Positions 20,063 through 28,998 of a stretch of DNA of 64,000 nucleotides are shown piece by piece. The DNA is taken from NCBI GenBank assembly GCA_041879415.1, contig CP090851.1:2728001-2792000 (forward strand). Direction: 5' to 3'. The position numbers and the translations under genes were made by a program. Under the pieces are notes generated by a model. It had not been told where the DNA came from and did not search any database. It was given only the letters and a program-made list of their open reading frames with translations. The number at the start of each line of letters is the position of its first letter. The stretch's first letter is position 1. Source of the DNA: Vibrio chagasii (lineage in GTDB: Bacteria; Pseudomonadota; Gammaproteobacteria; Enterobacterales; Vibrionaceae).

Positions 20063-21164
20063 ATATGCCATTCCAACTAGCTTCGAAATTAGATGCCATT
20101 CTTTCAACTGTATATTTACCCATTATGTATTTAGATGCATCACTCCTTAACTTTAACCAGTCATTATTGATATTTGTTTGATATTTTTTAATCATGCTTA
20201 CCATTGCTTCAGCTAGTTCTGAAGGATCATTGGGGCGAACAATTATACCAAATTTATTTATAATATAGCGGCTATCCCCAACATCAGTTGCTATACAAGG
20301 TACTCCGCAAGCCATAGCTTCACTTAAAACGTTAGGAAAACCTTCTCCATAAGCACTAGATAATATGTGTAAATCTAATTCCTTCATCAGTGTCTCAACA
20401 TTATCAACTTCGGAGTGTAATTCTAGATAATCAGCTAGGCCAAACTCATTTATAAGTGTAGAAAGTGAAGAGTTTTGACTGTTGATACCATTACCAACTA
20501 AGGTACATTTGAATTCATACCCTTCATTTTTAATTACTTGCAATGCTCGAAACAATGTTATGTGATCCTTCTGTGGATCAAACCGTGCAATCATTCCCAT
20601 TTTAATTGGCTCTTCTGATGCGTAAATATACTCAAACTTAGTATTAAACTTTCTTGTATCTAGGCCGTTTGGAATTACAACTATATTTTTTTTATTATAA
20701 CCAATACTTGTGTGATAATTTTTAGCAACATGTGCACATGATATTATTCTAGTCGGAACAATATATGATAACAATGCACAAACTCGACTAATGAAAATTG
20801 TATTAAAACTAGACTTACCAAAAATAAGATCTGAGTTTCTAATACACCAGTATACTTTCTTAACACCAGCTATTTTGGCAACTATTCCACCCAAAAAATC
20901 AGAATGGTACATCCATGTTTGAACCAAATCAGGATTGTATTTTTTAATATACCTATATATTTTATAAAAATTCAAGAAAGATTTGTCCATTTCTAAGTCA
21001 TGGACTATCACACCATTACTTTCCAATTTTTCGTTATAAAAAGAGTAACTAGTTAAATTAAGTACAATATGTTTAAAATTTGATGAATTTTTACATAGCC
21101 TATATAAAACCCCTTCGGCTCCGCCACTACCCAAAGACGTGATAATATGCAGGACAGTTTTCAT
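20049..21164 (-). CDS. Glycosyltransferase, family 4
   Basis: The 371-residue protein begins MKTVLHIITSLGSGGAEGVLYRLC, the glycine-rich acceptor-side loop typical of family 4 enzymes, and has MGMIARFDPQKDHITLFRAL and SSAYGEGFPNVLSEAMACGVPCIATDVGDSRYII in the donor half. It should add a sugar to the growing repeat unit. It lies one base after the ATP-grasp gene and overlaps the acetyltransferase, so it is in the same operon. Donor unknown. Confidence 0.88.
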   Translation of the reverse strand: MKTVLHIITSLGSGGAEGVLYRLCKNSSNFKHIVLNLTSYSFYNEKLESNGVIVHDLEMDKSFLNFYKIYRYIKKYNPDLVQTWMYHSDFLGGIVAKIAGVKKVYWCIRNSDLIFGKSSFNTIFISRVCALLSYIVPTRIISCAHVAKNYHTSIGYNKKNIVVIPNGLDTRKFNTKFEYIYASEEPIKMGMIARFDPQKDHITLFRALQVIKNEGYEFKCTLVGNGINSQNSSLSTLINEFGLADYLELHSEVDNVETLMKELDLHILSSAYGEGFPNVLSEAMACGVPCIATDVGDSRYIINKFGIIVRPNDPSELAEAMVSMIKKYQTNINNDWLKLRSDASKYIMGKYTVERMASNFEASWNGIYEVE

Positions 21165-21165
21165 C

Positions 21166-22146
21166 TTATTTCTTCCCTAAATTGGTTAGTAACCTCTCAA
21201 CTCGCAAGTTCCATAAAGAGTTATGGCAATGCTCTCCTTCTTCAAAATTAAATGTGCCTCCAGAAAAGATGTACCTACCAGGTAAATCAGAAACTTTCAT
21301 TTGATAAGGTCTATAAGCACCGATGATAGACTGTAGTTCATTGATATAAAACTCACCATTGTTAGTTTCAAAAATATCCAAAACCATACAATCAACACCC
21401 AATTTATTAGTAGATTCATGAACTAAGGATAAAAGCTCGTCACTTGGTTTTTCCCAACCAACCAACTCCGAGCCACTAGCAAATCCGTTTTCTCCTAGTA
21501 GTTTCTGATGCCCCATAAAGTAATCGCCAATTCTAATCATCCGCCACTCAACTTTAATATCCAAATATTTTTGTGTGATAAGGTAATGCTTCTGAGCTCT
21601 GCCAAACCTTGGTATTGGTATATTTTTATACTTAATAAATGGAATCTTGCCAAAAGCAAAGTCAGGATGGATACCAAATGTTCGCCTAGCTATTAATTTA
21701 AGTTTCTTGATGCTATTAACGATTTCAACACAACTCCCTCCTGCACCAATATTACTTTTAATGACTAAAGGAAACTTATGCTCTTCTGAAATTAATGATT
21801 TTTTATCGAGGTAAATTTTGGTTTCTGCATGAGGTAAGTTTTTAGTCTTCAAGTAGAGATGCATTAGCCTTTTATTTTCATATATATAAAGTTCTTTAAA
21901 TGATGGGTATATTATCTTTTGAAGCTCATTACTAAGGATATACAACCTTTCATCGAAAATATCTTTGTGCTCAGAATACATACAAGGGGGACGTACAATA
22001 TATCCATCAATATCATTAGAGCATTGCTCTAACCAATGAGGTGAAAAAAAATCGATAACTTTATATTCGCAACCATGAAATTTAACCGAGTCAATCATTT
22101 GTTTTAACTCAAAACCAGGGTAACAAATAATTCCTATTTTTTTCAT
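21166..22146 (-). CDS. ATP-grasp ligase, RimK-like, candidate amino-acid ligase of the glycan
   Basis: The 326-residue protein has an ATP-grasp layout: the nucleotide lysine in FPLVIKSNIGAGGSCVEIV (about 125-143), VEWRMIRIGDYFMGHQK (199-215), and the metal-binding VLDIFETNNGEFYINELQ (255-272). ATP-grasp enzymes activate a carboxylate as acyl phosphate and couple it to an amine. With an opine synthase homologue, uronic-acid genes and an amino-acid permease in the same operon, amide formation between an amino acid and a uronic acid is a reasonable inference. Such linkages are usually credited to asparagine-synthase-like or GNAT enzymes, so this would be a different chemistry. Substrate not provable here. 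Confidence 0.72.
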   Translation of the reverse strand: MKKIGIICYPGFELKQMIDSVKFHGCEYKVIDFFSPHWLEQCSNDIDGYIVRPPCMYSEHKDIFDERLYILSNELQKIIYPSFKELYIYENKRLMHLYLKTKNLPHAETKIYLDKKSLISEEHKFPLVIKSNIGAGGSCVEIVNSIKKLKLIARRTFGIHPDFAFGKIPFIKYKNIPIPRFGRAQKHYLITQKYLDIKVEWRMIRIGDYFMGHQKLLGENGFASGSELVGWEKPSDELLSLVHESTNKLGVDCMVLDIFETNNGEFYINELQSIIGAYRPYQMKVSDLPGRYIFSGGTFNFEEGEHCHNSLWNLRVERLLTNLGKK

Positions 22147-22149
22147 AAA

Positions 22150-23370
22150 TCAACCTATTTTTTTTCTGACTAAACTTGTATATGACAAAACAAATATAAT
22201 CAATGTGATAAAACGACTAATCGTTAAAGAAATAGCGTATCCATCAACAGCCCAAAGATAAATGCTAACATATATTACAATCACGGATAGCATCGCTGTT
22301 GCTAACGACAATCTTTTATAAATACTTATTTTACCCGTTGCCAACAAGTAGTTCTGACATATCGCACTAGTTATCAATGAAAATAACACACCAATAGAAA
22401 CAACCTTCAACATTGGTAGCGCAGTTTGGTATTGTTGCCCTGTTATAAAATGCAATATTTCCTTTTCAAAAAAATAAGGGATAGATATCATCAATAAAGA
22501 GATCAAACAAACAGAAAATAAGTATTTATTAATGCTATTATTGTTAATTTTTGTACTGAATATCGGAAAAACAGATTTATTTATAACATTAATACAAGTT
22601 GTCATAACACCAGCTAATCTCATCGCAATAGTTAAATATGCAAAATCAGTTGGGTTAGATATACTTTGAAGTAAGGGTAATGGTAAAACCAAATAAGTAT
22701 TAGGAATTATAATTCCTAAGAAAACATCAAAACCTTTCTTAAACCAAGTTTTAAAGTACAACACTGAGAACTTAATTTTCTTCGTTATTTTTTTACAGTA
22801 TACCGATGACACTACCCCTATAACTAATGTTGGCCACGCTTGAACATATAGCAAGTCGACCAAGTTAACATCTCGAAAAAATAAAACATATAATAAAGTA
22901 ATCACCTTTGGTGGTATAACTATATATGTCACTACCTTTGCTTTATCAATACCAATAAAAAAATAGTTTGCTGAAAAGTAATAACCAATTAAGTATATTA
23001 TCGATGAAATAAATAAATGCTCACCAAATAAACCATCAAAGAAAAACATATAGTAGATATATAACGACGAGCAATATAACACCAATGTAATCAATCTAAT
23101 TCTTTGAGTAACTGAATATATTTTACTTACTTTATAATGGTTAGCTTTTTCACTCTGTTTTGCTATGTCTCTAACAGCCACATAATTACAAGAAAAATCC
23201 ACACACATATGGCCAAACATTAAAAATGTCATATATAATAAATATTGCCCATAAGTTTCTACACCTAAACTACGGGTTAATAGCGGCATTGTGATTAGAG
23301 GAATCAGTAATGTCAGAATATCAACCGTAGCAAAAGCTAAAATGTTTTTAAAAAATCTATTTTTATCCAT
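22150..23370 (-). CDS. wzx: Wzx-type polysaccharide flippase
   Basis: The 406-residue membrane protein has about twelve transmembrane segments and begins with ILAFATVDILTLLIPLITMPLLTRSLGVETYGQYLLY, a very typical Wzx/RfbX opening of the MOP superfamily. It moves undecaprenyl-diphosphate-linked repeat units across the inner membrane. It is three bases from the ATP-grasp gene and one base from the next upstream gene, so it is deep within one operon with the Wzy-like polymerase. Confidence 0.9.
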   Translation of the reverse strand: MDKNRFFKNILAFATVDILTLLIPLITMPLLTRSLGVETYGQYLLYMTFLMFGHMCVDFSCNYVAVRDIAKQSEKANHYKVSKIYSVTQRIRLITLVLYCSSLYIYYMFFFDGLFGEHLFISSIIYLIGYYFSANYFFIGIDKAKVVTYIVIPPKVITLLYVLFFRDVNLVDLLYVQAWPTLVIGVVSSVYCKKITKKIKFSVLYFKTWFKKGFDVFLGIIIPNTYLVLPLPLLQSISNPTDFAYLTIAMRLAGVMTTCINVINKSVFPIFSTKINNNSINKYLFSVCLISLLMISIPYFFEKEILHFITGQQYQTALPMLKVVSIGVLFSLITSAICQNYLLATGKISIYKRLSLATAMLSVIVIYVSIYLWAVDGYAISLTISRFITLIIFVLSYTSLVRKKIG

Positions 23371-23371
23371 T

Positions 23372-24475
23372 TTATGATAGTTTTTCTATTATATAATCTT
23401 CAAGCGGCTCAAAAGCTTGAAACATAACAACATCCCAATTGTCATTGCCTTCTATGATGCAAGCACCTTCCTCAGTAATAGCCACATCCCAACCTATTGA
23501 TTTAATTTTCGGTAATAATTGATGCGCGTTTGAAGCTTGATTGATAACATCACACCAGTTTTTAACTCGCTTTCCTTTCACGGAGTTTATTAGCTTATCA
23601 GTTTCTTGACGATCTCGAAGTGAAGTTTCATAAAGACACTGCTCGGTAAAACAGCCTGTTTCAATATCTATATTTATCAGAACCCCGCCAGTCCAAAAAT
23701 TATCGACAATTTCACCAGAAGCACCAACTTTCATTACAGCCTTGCAAATTTCAACTTTTCCATGGTTTATTACAGTCAACAATCTAATAGTATTTACTGA
23801 CGAATGATTTAAAGCGCTAATATCCTTAGCCTGTATTATAAGCTCTTGTGCTATCCACTCACTTTTAGACAAAAGTAGTTCATTAAAATAGGTTTCATTT
23901 CTTTCTTTATTATTAATATATACCTTGCTTCCTTCAAGTTTTATTAATAGAACACCATCTGACTCAACACCTATTTTACCCGCTTCCTGACCAAAAGAGT
24001 CTTTCAAAATGAATTTTTTTCTTCCACCAACGATTACCTTTATATTTTCTATAGAGATATCATATTTATCGTTGATTTTACCATCCCTTATATAAAAAAC
24101 TGTTTTAGGTATCCTTACGCTACCTTCCATAGTTTTAGAGAATAAAATTTTGTCTGAGAGAAAACAAATATACTGAATAGCCCTATTCCCACTAAAATAA
24201 GTATTAGACTTATATCTCAAGGCCATAAACGATTTTTTTGAAATATATCCTTCAGCGTTACTTCCTTTATCATCAAGTTTGTAATGATAGTAGTAATCAT
24301 TTTCCTCCCAATGTTTAACGCTCCAGAGAAACAAATCTATTGCTTGTAATAACTTATGTTTTTTTTCGAAGTGACTGTAAGATCTCTTATCTCTGAGAGT
24401 TTTAATATTTGCTGAAATAATTTTAAACAAAGTAACAGGAGACTTAATCATCAATAATAATTTTTCTGTAACCAT
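23372..24475 (-). CDS. Sugar-transfer-associated ATP-grasp protein
   Basis: The 367-residue protein resembles the ATPgrasp_ST family found in polysaccharide clusters: a helical N-terminal part (KSFMALRYKSNTYFSGNRAIQ), an FILKDSFGQEAGKIGV nucleotide-lysine region, EWIAQELI, SSVNTIRLLTV, WTGGVLINIDIETGC and the final IIEGNDNWDVVMFQ metal site. The chemical role of this family is largely unknown. This is a second, unrelated ATP-grasp enzyme in one operon, consistent with two carboxylate-amine couplings or a second amino-acid substituent. Confidence 0.72.
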   Translation of the reverse strand: MVTEKLLLMIKSPVTLFKIISANIKTLRDKRSYSHFEKKHKLLQAIDLFLWSVKHWEENDYYYHYKLDDKGSNAEGYISKKSFMALRYKSNTYFSGNRAIQYICFLSDKILFSKTMEGSVRIPKTVFYIRDGKINDKYDISIENIKVIVGGRKKFILKDSFGQEAGKIGVESDGVLLIKLEGSKVYINNKERNETYFNELLLSKSEWIAQELIIQAKDISALNHSSVNTIRLLTVINHGKVEICKAVMKVGASGEIVDNFWTGGVLINIDIETGCFTEQCLYETSLRDRQETDKLINSVKGKRVKNWCDVINQASNAHQLLPKIKSIGWDVAITEEGACIIEGNDNWDVVMFQAFEPLEDYIIEKLS

Positions 24476-24495
24476 ACAAACTAACCTTAGAAACC

Positions 24496-25812
24496 TTATC
24501 CAACCAACCTTTGACCTGACATATCCCCAAATTTAACATATAAGAAACATCCAATTACGATCCAGACAATCAATATCTTAATGGAAATAAGAGGAATATT
24601 AGAATTTAAAAATGGAGTTAAAAGAAATAATAAAAATAATAGTGATGAAAAAATACCTAAGACGGATATTATTTTATTTTTACTACTTATACATACTTTA
24701 TAGGCAGCAGCACAAGTGACCAAATAAGCTATACTTGCACCTACTGAGGACACATCAACAAACCAGAACAATGCGTTTCGACCAAAAAAAGGAACAATTA
24801 ATGCAACGAACCCTATAAATAAAATAACTTTTTTATGTTTTTCCTTCATCAAACATTCATTGCTACCTTTGAGCATCGCAATACTTAATCTTGATGAACT
24901 CATAAAGAAACCATTCAAGCCTGATAACACCGCACCAAACATTGCAACACCAATGATAAATAATGCCACACCACCTAATAGGTTATAGACAGCATCACCA
25001 GTAGCCCAACCAGAACTATTAATATCTTCAGCCGCTAAACCAAAGGCAGTAATTATGTTTAGAGTATTGTATACAAGAGCACCAAATACTACAGCAATAA
25101 GTGCCATTAGTGAGGCTGCTTTAGGATTCGATTTAGTTTCACTGGTTAGCTGGGCTACAGTATCAAATCCAATAAATGCCCAAGGAGCAAATGCAATAAT
25201 TCTTACCACCAATTCAAGATTTAAGCTTCCGAAGTTGGACTCAAAATTATCCCATTGAACTTGCTCTAATTTTATAATACTAAAAAACAATAAATAAATA
25301 ACTGAAGCTAATAGTAAGAACACTGTAATGTTCTGCATTTTGGTAGAGAAATTTACACCCTTCAGTTGTATGATGGTAAAAAAAACAATAAAGGATAGAG
25401 ATAAAATCAAATCATTTAAATATACAGGGAATTCAATTATTGTATATAATAATGTTCCTTTATTATAGAATGGGAATATCTTTTCAAAAACCATCGGAAC
25501 AGCAGTAGCATTTAATGGAATTATGGATATATACGCTAGTAGCAGTAGCCATCCCGTAAAAAAACCTACTTTATTACCGAAAGTATGTTTCGCATACGTA
25601 TACTCTCCCCCAATATCATTATGCTTTGACATCATGATCGAGTAGCTCTTTTCAATAAATGCAATCATTATAACTGAAATAATAAATCCAATTGCAGTGT
25701 TAATAACCCCGGCATTTTTTAAAAAGAAATTTCCGGGTAGCATGAAAGCCCCCCATCCAATTACAGAACCTAGTGCGACTGTAAATAGCTCAACTTTGCC
25801 TATCGACTTCAT
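24496..25812 (-). CDS. APC-superfamily amino-acid permease inside the polysaccharide operon
   Basis: The 438-residue protein has about twelve membrane segments. It begins with ELFTVALGSVIGWGAFMLPG, the glycine-rich TM1 break that binds the amino-acid backbone in APC transporters, and contains FAPWAFIGFDTVAQLTSETKSNPKAA. It should import an amino acid or amine. It is the first gene after a JUMPstart/ops site and heads the Wzx/Wzy operon. A permease is not a normal part of O-antigen or capsule loci, so it probably feeds the amino-acid-modifying enzymes downstream. Substrate unknown. Confidence 0.83.
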   Translation of the reverse strand: MKSIGKVELFTVALGSVIGWGAFMLPGNFFLKNAGVINTAIGFIISVIMIAFIEKSYSIMMSKHNDIGGEYTYAKHTFGNKVGFFTGWLLLLAYISIIPLNATAVPMVFEKIFPFYNKGTLLYTIIEFPVYLNDLILSLSFIVFFTIIQLKGVNFSTKMQNITVFLLLASVIYLLFFSIIKLEQVQWDNFESNFGSLNLELVVRIIAFAPWAFIGFDTVAQLTSETKSNPKAASLMALIAVVFGALVYNTLNIITAFGLAAEDINSSGWATGDAVYNLLGGVALFIIGVAMFGAVLSGLNGFFMSSSRLSIAMLKGSNECLMKEKHKKVILFIGFVALIVPFFGRNALFWFVDVSSVGASIAYLVTCAAAYKVCISSKNKIISVLGIFSSLLFLLFLLTPFLNSNIPLISIKILIVWIVIGCFLYVKFGDMSGQRLVG

Positions 25813-25997
25813 AAAAGAACCCCATTTTTTACTCCTATTTTATGATAAGTTTAACTACACCGACTCGCTTCAACACCTAAATAAAAATCTAAAAGACACT
25901 AAATCACTCTTTGCTTTGCTCATCTAGATTTGAATTAATTTATAGTTGATAGGCCCAGCTAAAAACCATCAGACCTCCCATTGCAGTCAAATCTAAG

Positions 25998-26027
25998 CAC
26001 GCTACCGCCCTTAGGTTTGGCTCCTAC
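25998..26027 (-). promoter_or_regulatory. JUMPstart/ops element (RfaH recruitment) of the Wzx/Wzy operon
   Basis: On the minus strand the site reads GGAGCC, then AAACCTAAGGGCGGTAGCGT G. The ops core GGCGGTAGCGTG occupies 25998-26009 and matches the known RNA-polymerase pause and RfaH-loading sequence fully, with the GGAGC and AAAC parts of JUMPstart upstream. It lies about 185 bases before the permease start, as expected for a leader element. Confidence 0.9.
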
Positions 26028-26404
26028 TGGCAATAGATCGTGTTTTTTCACCGTACTTCATTTTAATACGGTTTTTATACGGTTTTTATAAGGCGCTGAT
26101 TTTAGCAAATTAAGTGCATATTGACTAGCTTGAAATTTGAACCAAGATCTCACCACATATTCACCCAGCGATATCATTGTACGCTTTAGAGGTATAGCAT
26201 CCCTACGTATTGTCGGTTTTCTTGTGCTGCGTCGCAGTAGCGTTTTGATTTCAGTGCGGGTTAACCCTTATGGGTAACGGCTCGCCAGTATCTTAAAGAA
26301 CTCGCCCTTCCACTCACATCACTAATTCGGCTTGTTGTCCGGGATTTAGTTTTAGTCCCAATATCGTCCATGTTGCTTTCTCCCTATTTAGATTGATTAA
26401 GGGC
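26028..26404. other. Non-coding stretch upstream of the Wzx/Wzy operon
   Basis: No intact gene is seen. It should contain the promoter for the permease-led operon. A short direct repeat, ACGGTTTTTAT in tandem, lies at about 26079-26100. On the minus strand a basic reading frame (MDDIGTKTKSRTTSRISDVS, from about 26372) stops at a TAA near 26260; a different frame then stays open for nearly 70 codons (LTRTEIKTLLRRSTRKPTIR onward) to about 26060. This could be a frameshifted relic of a small gene or chance. Confidence 0.4.
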
Positions 26405-26662
26405 TTTAGGAGCAGATGCGAGTGTAGGGTAAGCGGGATGCGAAAGTACTAAGATCAGATTCCAGATACTTCGTTCCTCAGTTCTGGAATGGCGAGATGT
26501 AGTAGCTACACCCCGTATCTGTTGAAATAGGGTTGCAAGAATACTGGTACTACTTTTTAGCGGTTATTTTTACGATTAGATAAAGAGATAAGATACAATT
26601 AAACAGGATGCAAGTGGCGCTTTTCGTATCTCACCACTCGTACCCCGTATCTGCCTTTCAGC
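26405..26662. repeat. Dispersed repeats A and C downstream of wzc
   Basis: Family A units lie at 26411-26450 (GCAGATGCGAGTGTAGGGTA, GCGGGATGCGAAAG) and, inverted, at about 26508-26524 and 26618-26657 (TTTTCGTATCTCACCACTCG, TACCCCGTATCTGCC). A family C hairpin lies at 26455-26497 (GATTCCAGATACTTCGTTCC, TCAGTTCTGGAATGGCG). They separate the wza-wzb-wzc unit from the next ops-led operon. Confidence 0.75.
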
Positions 26663-26691
26663 TCTTCGTTTACCAGATTACTAACATCCCG

Positions 26692-28863
26692 TTATTTCTT
26701 GTCGCTCGAATATGCGTAGTTATAGTAACCGTAACCGTAAGAACTTGAGGCCTTTTTCTCGATAGCGTTGAAGATAACGCCTTTCACCTCTATACCGGAT
26801 TGTTCGAAGCGGTTGCGGGCAACGTCGATCTCTTTGATGGTGTTTTGGCCGTAACGTGCCACCATTAGTGTGGTGCCAGCGAACGCACCAACGATGCTCG
26901 GGTCGGTTACCGCTAATACTGGCGGAGTATCGACGATCACCAAGTCATACTCTTTTGACGCCCACTCCATTAGCTCTGCAAAGCGCGGGTGCATTAGCAG
27001 TTCCGATGGGTTTGGTGGCACTTGACCGCGAGTAAGAATGTCTAGGTTTTCTACTGGTGTTGCTTTAATAGATTGCGCAAACTCTTGTTTGTTGCTCAAT
27101 ACATCAGAAAGGCCATTATCCCATTTCACACCAAAACTTTGCTGTAGGTAACCTTTACGCATATCAGCATCAATGATCAGCACTTTCTGGCCGGTTTTGG
27201 CCGCTACTGCCGCAAAATTGGTCGAGATGAAAGATTTACCAATGCCCGGCGCAGGGCCAGAGATCATTAACACGTTGTTTTTGGCTTCGAGCATCGCAAA
27301 GTGTAAGCTAGTGCGAAGGCCACGCAGCGCTTCAACTGAAAGGTCTGCCGGGTTAGATTCTGCCAGCAGTGCCTGCGCGCCTTTGGTCTGTATTTTCTTC
27401 GATTTAAAGCGGTTGGTTAGCTCAATTTGCAAATCTGATTTTGGTACAGCCGCATAAACGGGTAAGCCAATTTGTTCAATTTGATCTGGGCTTTCAACAC
27501 CGCGGTGGAATGCCGCTTTCACTAATACAAACGCCACACTCAACATACCACCAAGCAAGGTCGCTAATACTACGATCAGCGGCTTCTTCGGTTTTACAGC
27601 GCGCTTATACGCTTGGGCGTCGTCTAGAATACGAACGTTACCTACAGTACCCGCTTTAATGATGCTCAGCTCTTGCACCTTGTTTAACAGCTGAATGTAG
27701 ATTTGTTGGTTCACTTCTACATCGCGTGTCATACGCAGTACTTCACGCTGCGTTTTTGGTAACTTTTGAATCTGTTCGTTCAGGCGGTCTTTCTCACGTA
27801 GCAGCGTTTTGCGCTTATCAAGCAGTGATTTATAAGCGGGGTGATCTTTGGTGAAGCGCTGGCTGATCTCACTCTCTTTAAACGTCAGTTCATTCAATTG
27901 CGCTTCAAGCTCTACCATTACTTTTAGGGTAGATTGCGCTTCTAAGCCCAGGTCGATCGATTCGTTCTTCTGACGGTAGTTGTTTAGCGTATCTTCATAG
28001 CCAGTCAGCTCAGACTTGATGCCTGGCAGGTGACTTTCTAGGAACTGTAAGCTCTTTTCTGCTTCCGCTGAATTGCGCTTCACATTTTGTAAGAAGTAGA
28101 TCTGGCTGATGTGATTAAGAATTTCAGTAATCTGTTGTTTATTTTCGCCTTCAAAGCTCAACTTCAGAATACCGGTTTGCTTACCTTGCTCAGACAAAGA
28201 TAAGGATTTTTTCAACCATTCGATCGCTTCTAGTCGGCTGCGTTGAGCAATAGAGAATTCAAAACCGTTGTGAGATTCAAACCCTGCCACAAACAGGCTG
28301 TAGTCGTCGGCCGTTGCAAGCTCACCCACCTTACCTTGAAGGATAACGCGCTCGTCATCACGCACCAGTTGGTAAGTGCCTTGTTCAGCATCAAGAATCT
28401 GGATGGTGTGACCATAAGCACTTGCATAGCTTGGCAAGTTAAAGCGGCTGACCGCAATATGGTTGATGTCACCAGTTAAGCGTGCAAAGCCTTTACCAAC
28501 GATGGGTGCGTAAATCGGTGCCGTCACCGTCGTTAGGTTAAATTTATCAACGGTTTCACCTAAGATCATACGCGATTTGATAATTTCGACTTCGGTGGTT
28601 GCTGATGACTCCTGCGAGAATAGCTCGCCCATATCGCCGACCATAGAAGAGATGCCGCCAGAGCTCTTCTCTTCAATTTGAATCAGCGCATCGGCTTTGT
28701 AGATCGGTGTTGAAAGCAGTGCAAACGCAATACCAAGCACAGCAAAGATGAATGTGGTGAGCATGATTAGCCATTTAGCATCTAATAAGATACCAAGCAG
28801 TTTTCCTAAATCGATCTCATCAGAGTTATCTGTATGCGATGACTGGGAGGGTTGTGTTGTCAT
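26692..28863 (-). CDS. wzc: Polysaccharide co-polymerase and tyrosine autokinase Wzc
   Basis: The 723-residue protein has an N-terminal Wzz domain (DLGKLLGILLDAKWLIMLTTFIFAV first membrane segment), a long periplasmic coiled-coil region, a second membrane segment near PLIVVLATLLGGMLSVAFVL, and a cytoplasmic BY-kinase with Walker A GPAPGIGKS at about 536, Walker A' VLIIDADMR and VIVDTPPVL. It ends in a tyrosine-rich tail (SSYGYGYYNYAYSSDKK). It governs chain length and export with Wza. The ATG at 28863 follows AGGAAG; the frame is open eleven codons further to a TTG. Confidence 0.96.
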   Translation of the reverse strand: MTTQPSQSSHTDNSDEIDLGKLLGILLDAKWLIMLTTFIFAVLGIAFALLSTPIYKADALIQIEEKSSGGISSMVGDMGELFSQESSATTEVEIIKSRMILGETVDKFNLTTVTAPIYAPIVGKGFARLTGDINHIAVSRFNLPSYASAYGHTIQILDAEQGTYQLVRDDERVILQGKVGELATADDYSLFVAGFESHNGFEFSIAQRSRLEAIEWLKKSLSLSEQGKQTGILKLSFEGENKQQITEILNHISQIYFLQNVKRNSAEAEKSLQFLESHLPGIKSELTGYEDTLNNYRQKNESIDLGLEAQSTLKVMVELEAQLNELTFKESEISQRFTKDHPAYKSLLDKRKTLLREKDRLNEQIQKLPKTQREVLRMTRDVEVNQQIYIQLLNKVQELSIIKAGTVGNVRILDDAQAYKRAVKPKKPLIVVLATLLGGMLSVAFVLVKAAFHRGVESPDQIEQIGLPVYAAVPKSDLQIELTNRFKSKKIQTKGAQALLAESNPADLSVEALRGLRTSLHFAMLEAKNNVLMISGPAPGIGKSFISTNFAAVAAKTGQKVLIIDADMRKGYLQQSFGVKWDNGLSDVLSNKQEFAQSIKATPVENLDILTRGQVPPNPSELLMHPRFAELMEWASKEYDLVIVDTPPVLAVTDPSIVGAFAGTTLMVARYGQNTIKEIDVARNRFEQSGIEVKGVIFNAIEKKASSSYGYGYYNYAYSSDKK

Positions 28864-28998
28864 TTGTTTGCTACTTCCTAAATTATTGCTATTCAAGAGG
28901 GTGAACGACGCACCTCTTGTCTATGATTCTGTTATTGTTGCTTTTGTGACGGTTCGACGGTCAATGGCGTATACGCGGATTAAAGACGAAATATCAAG

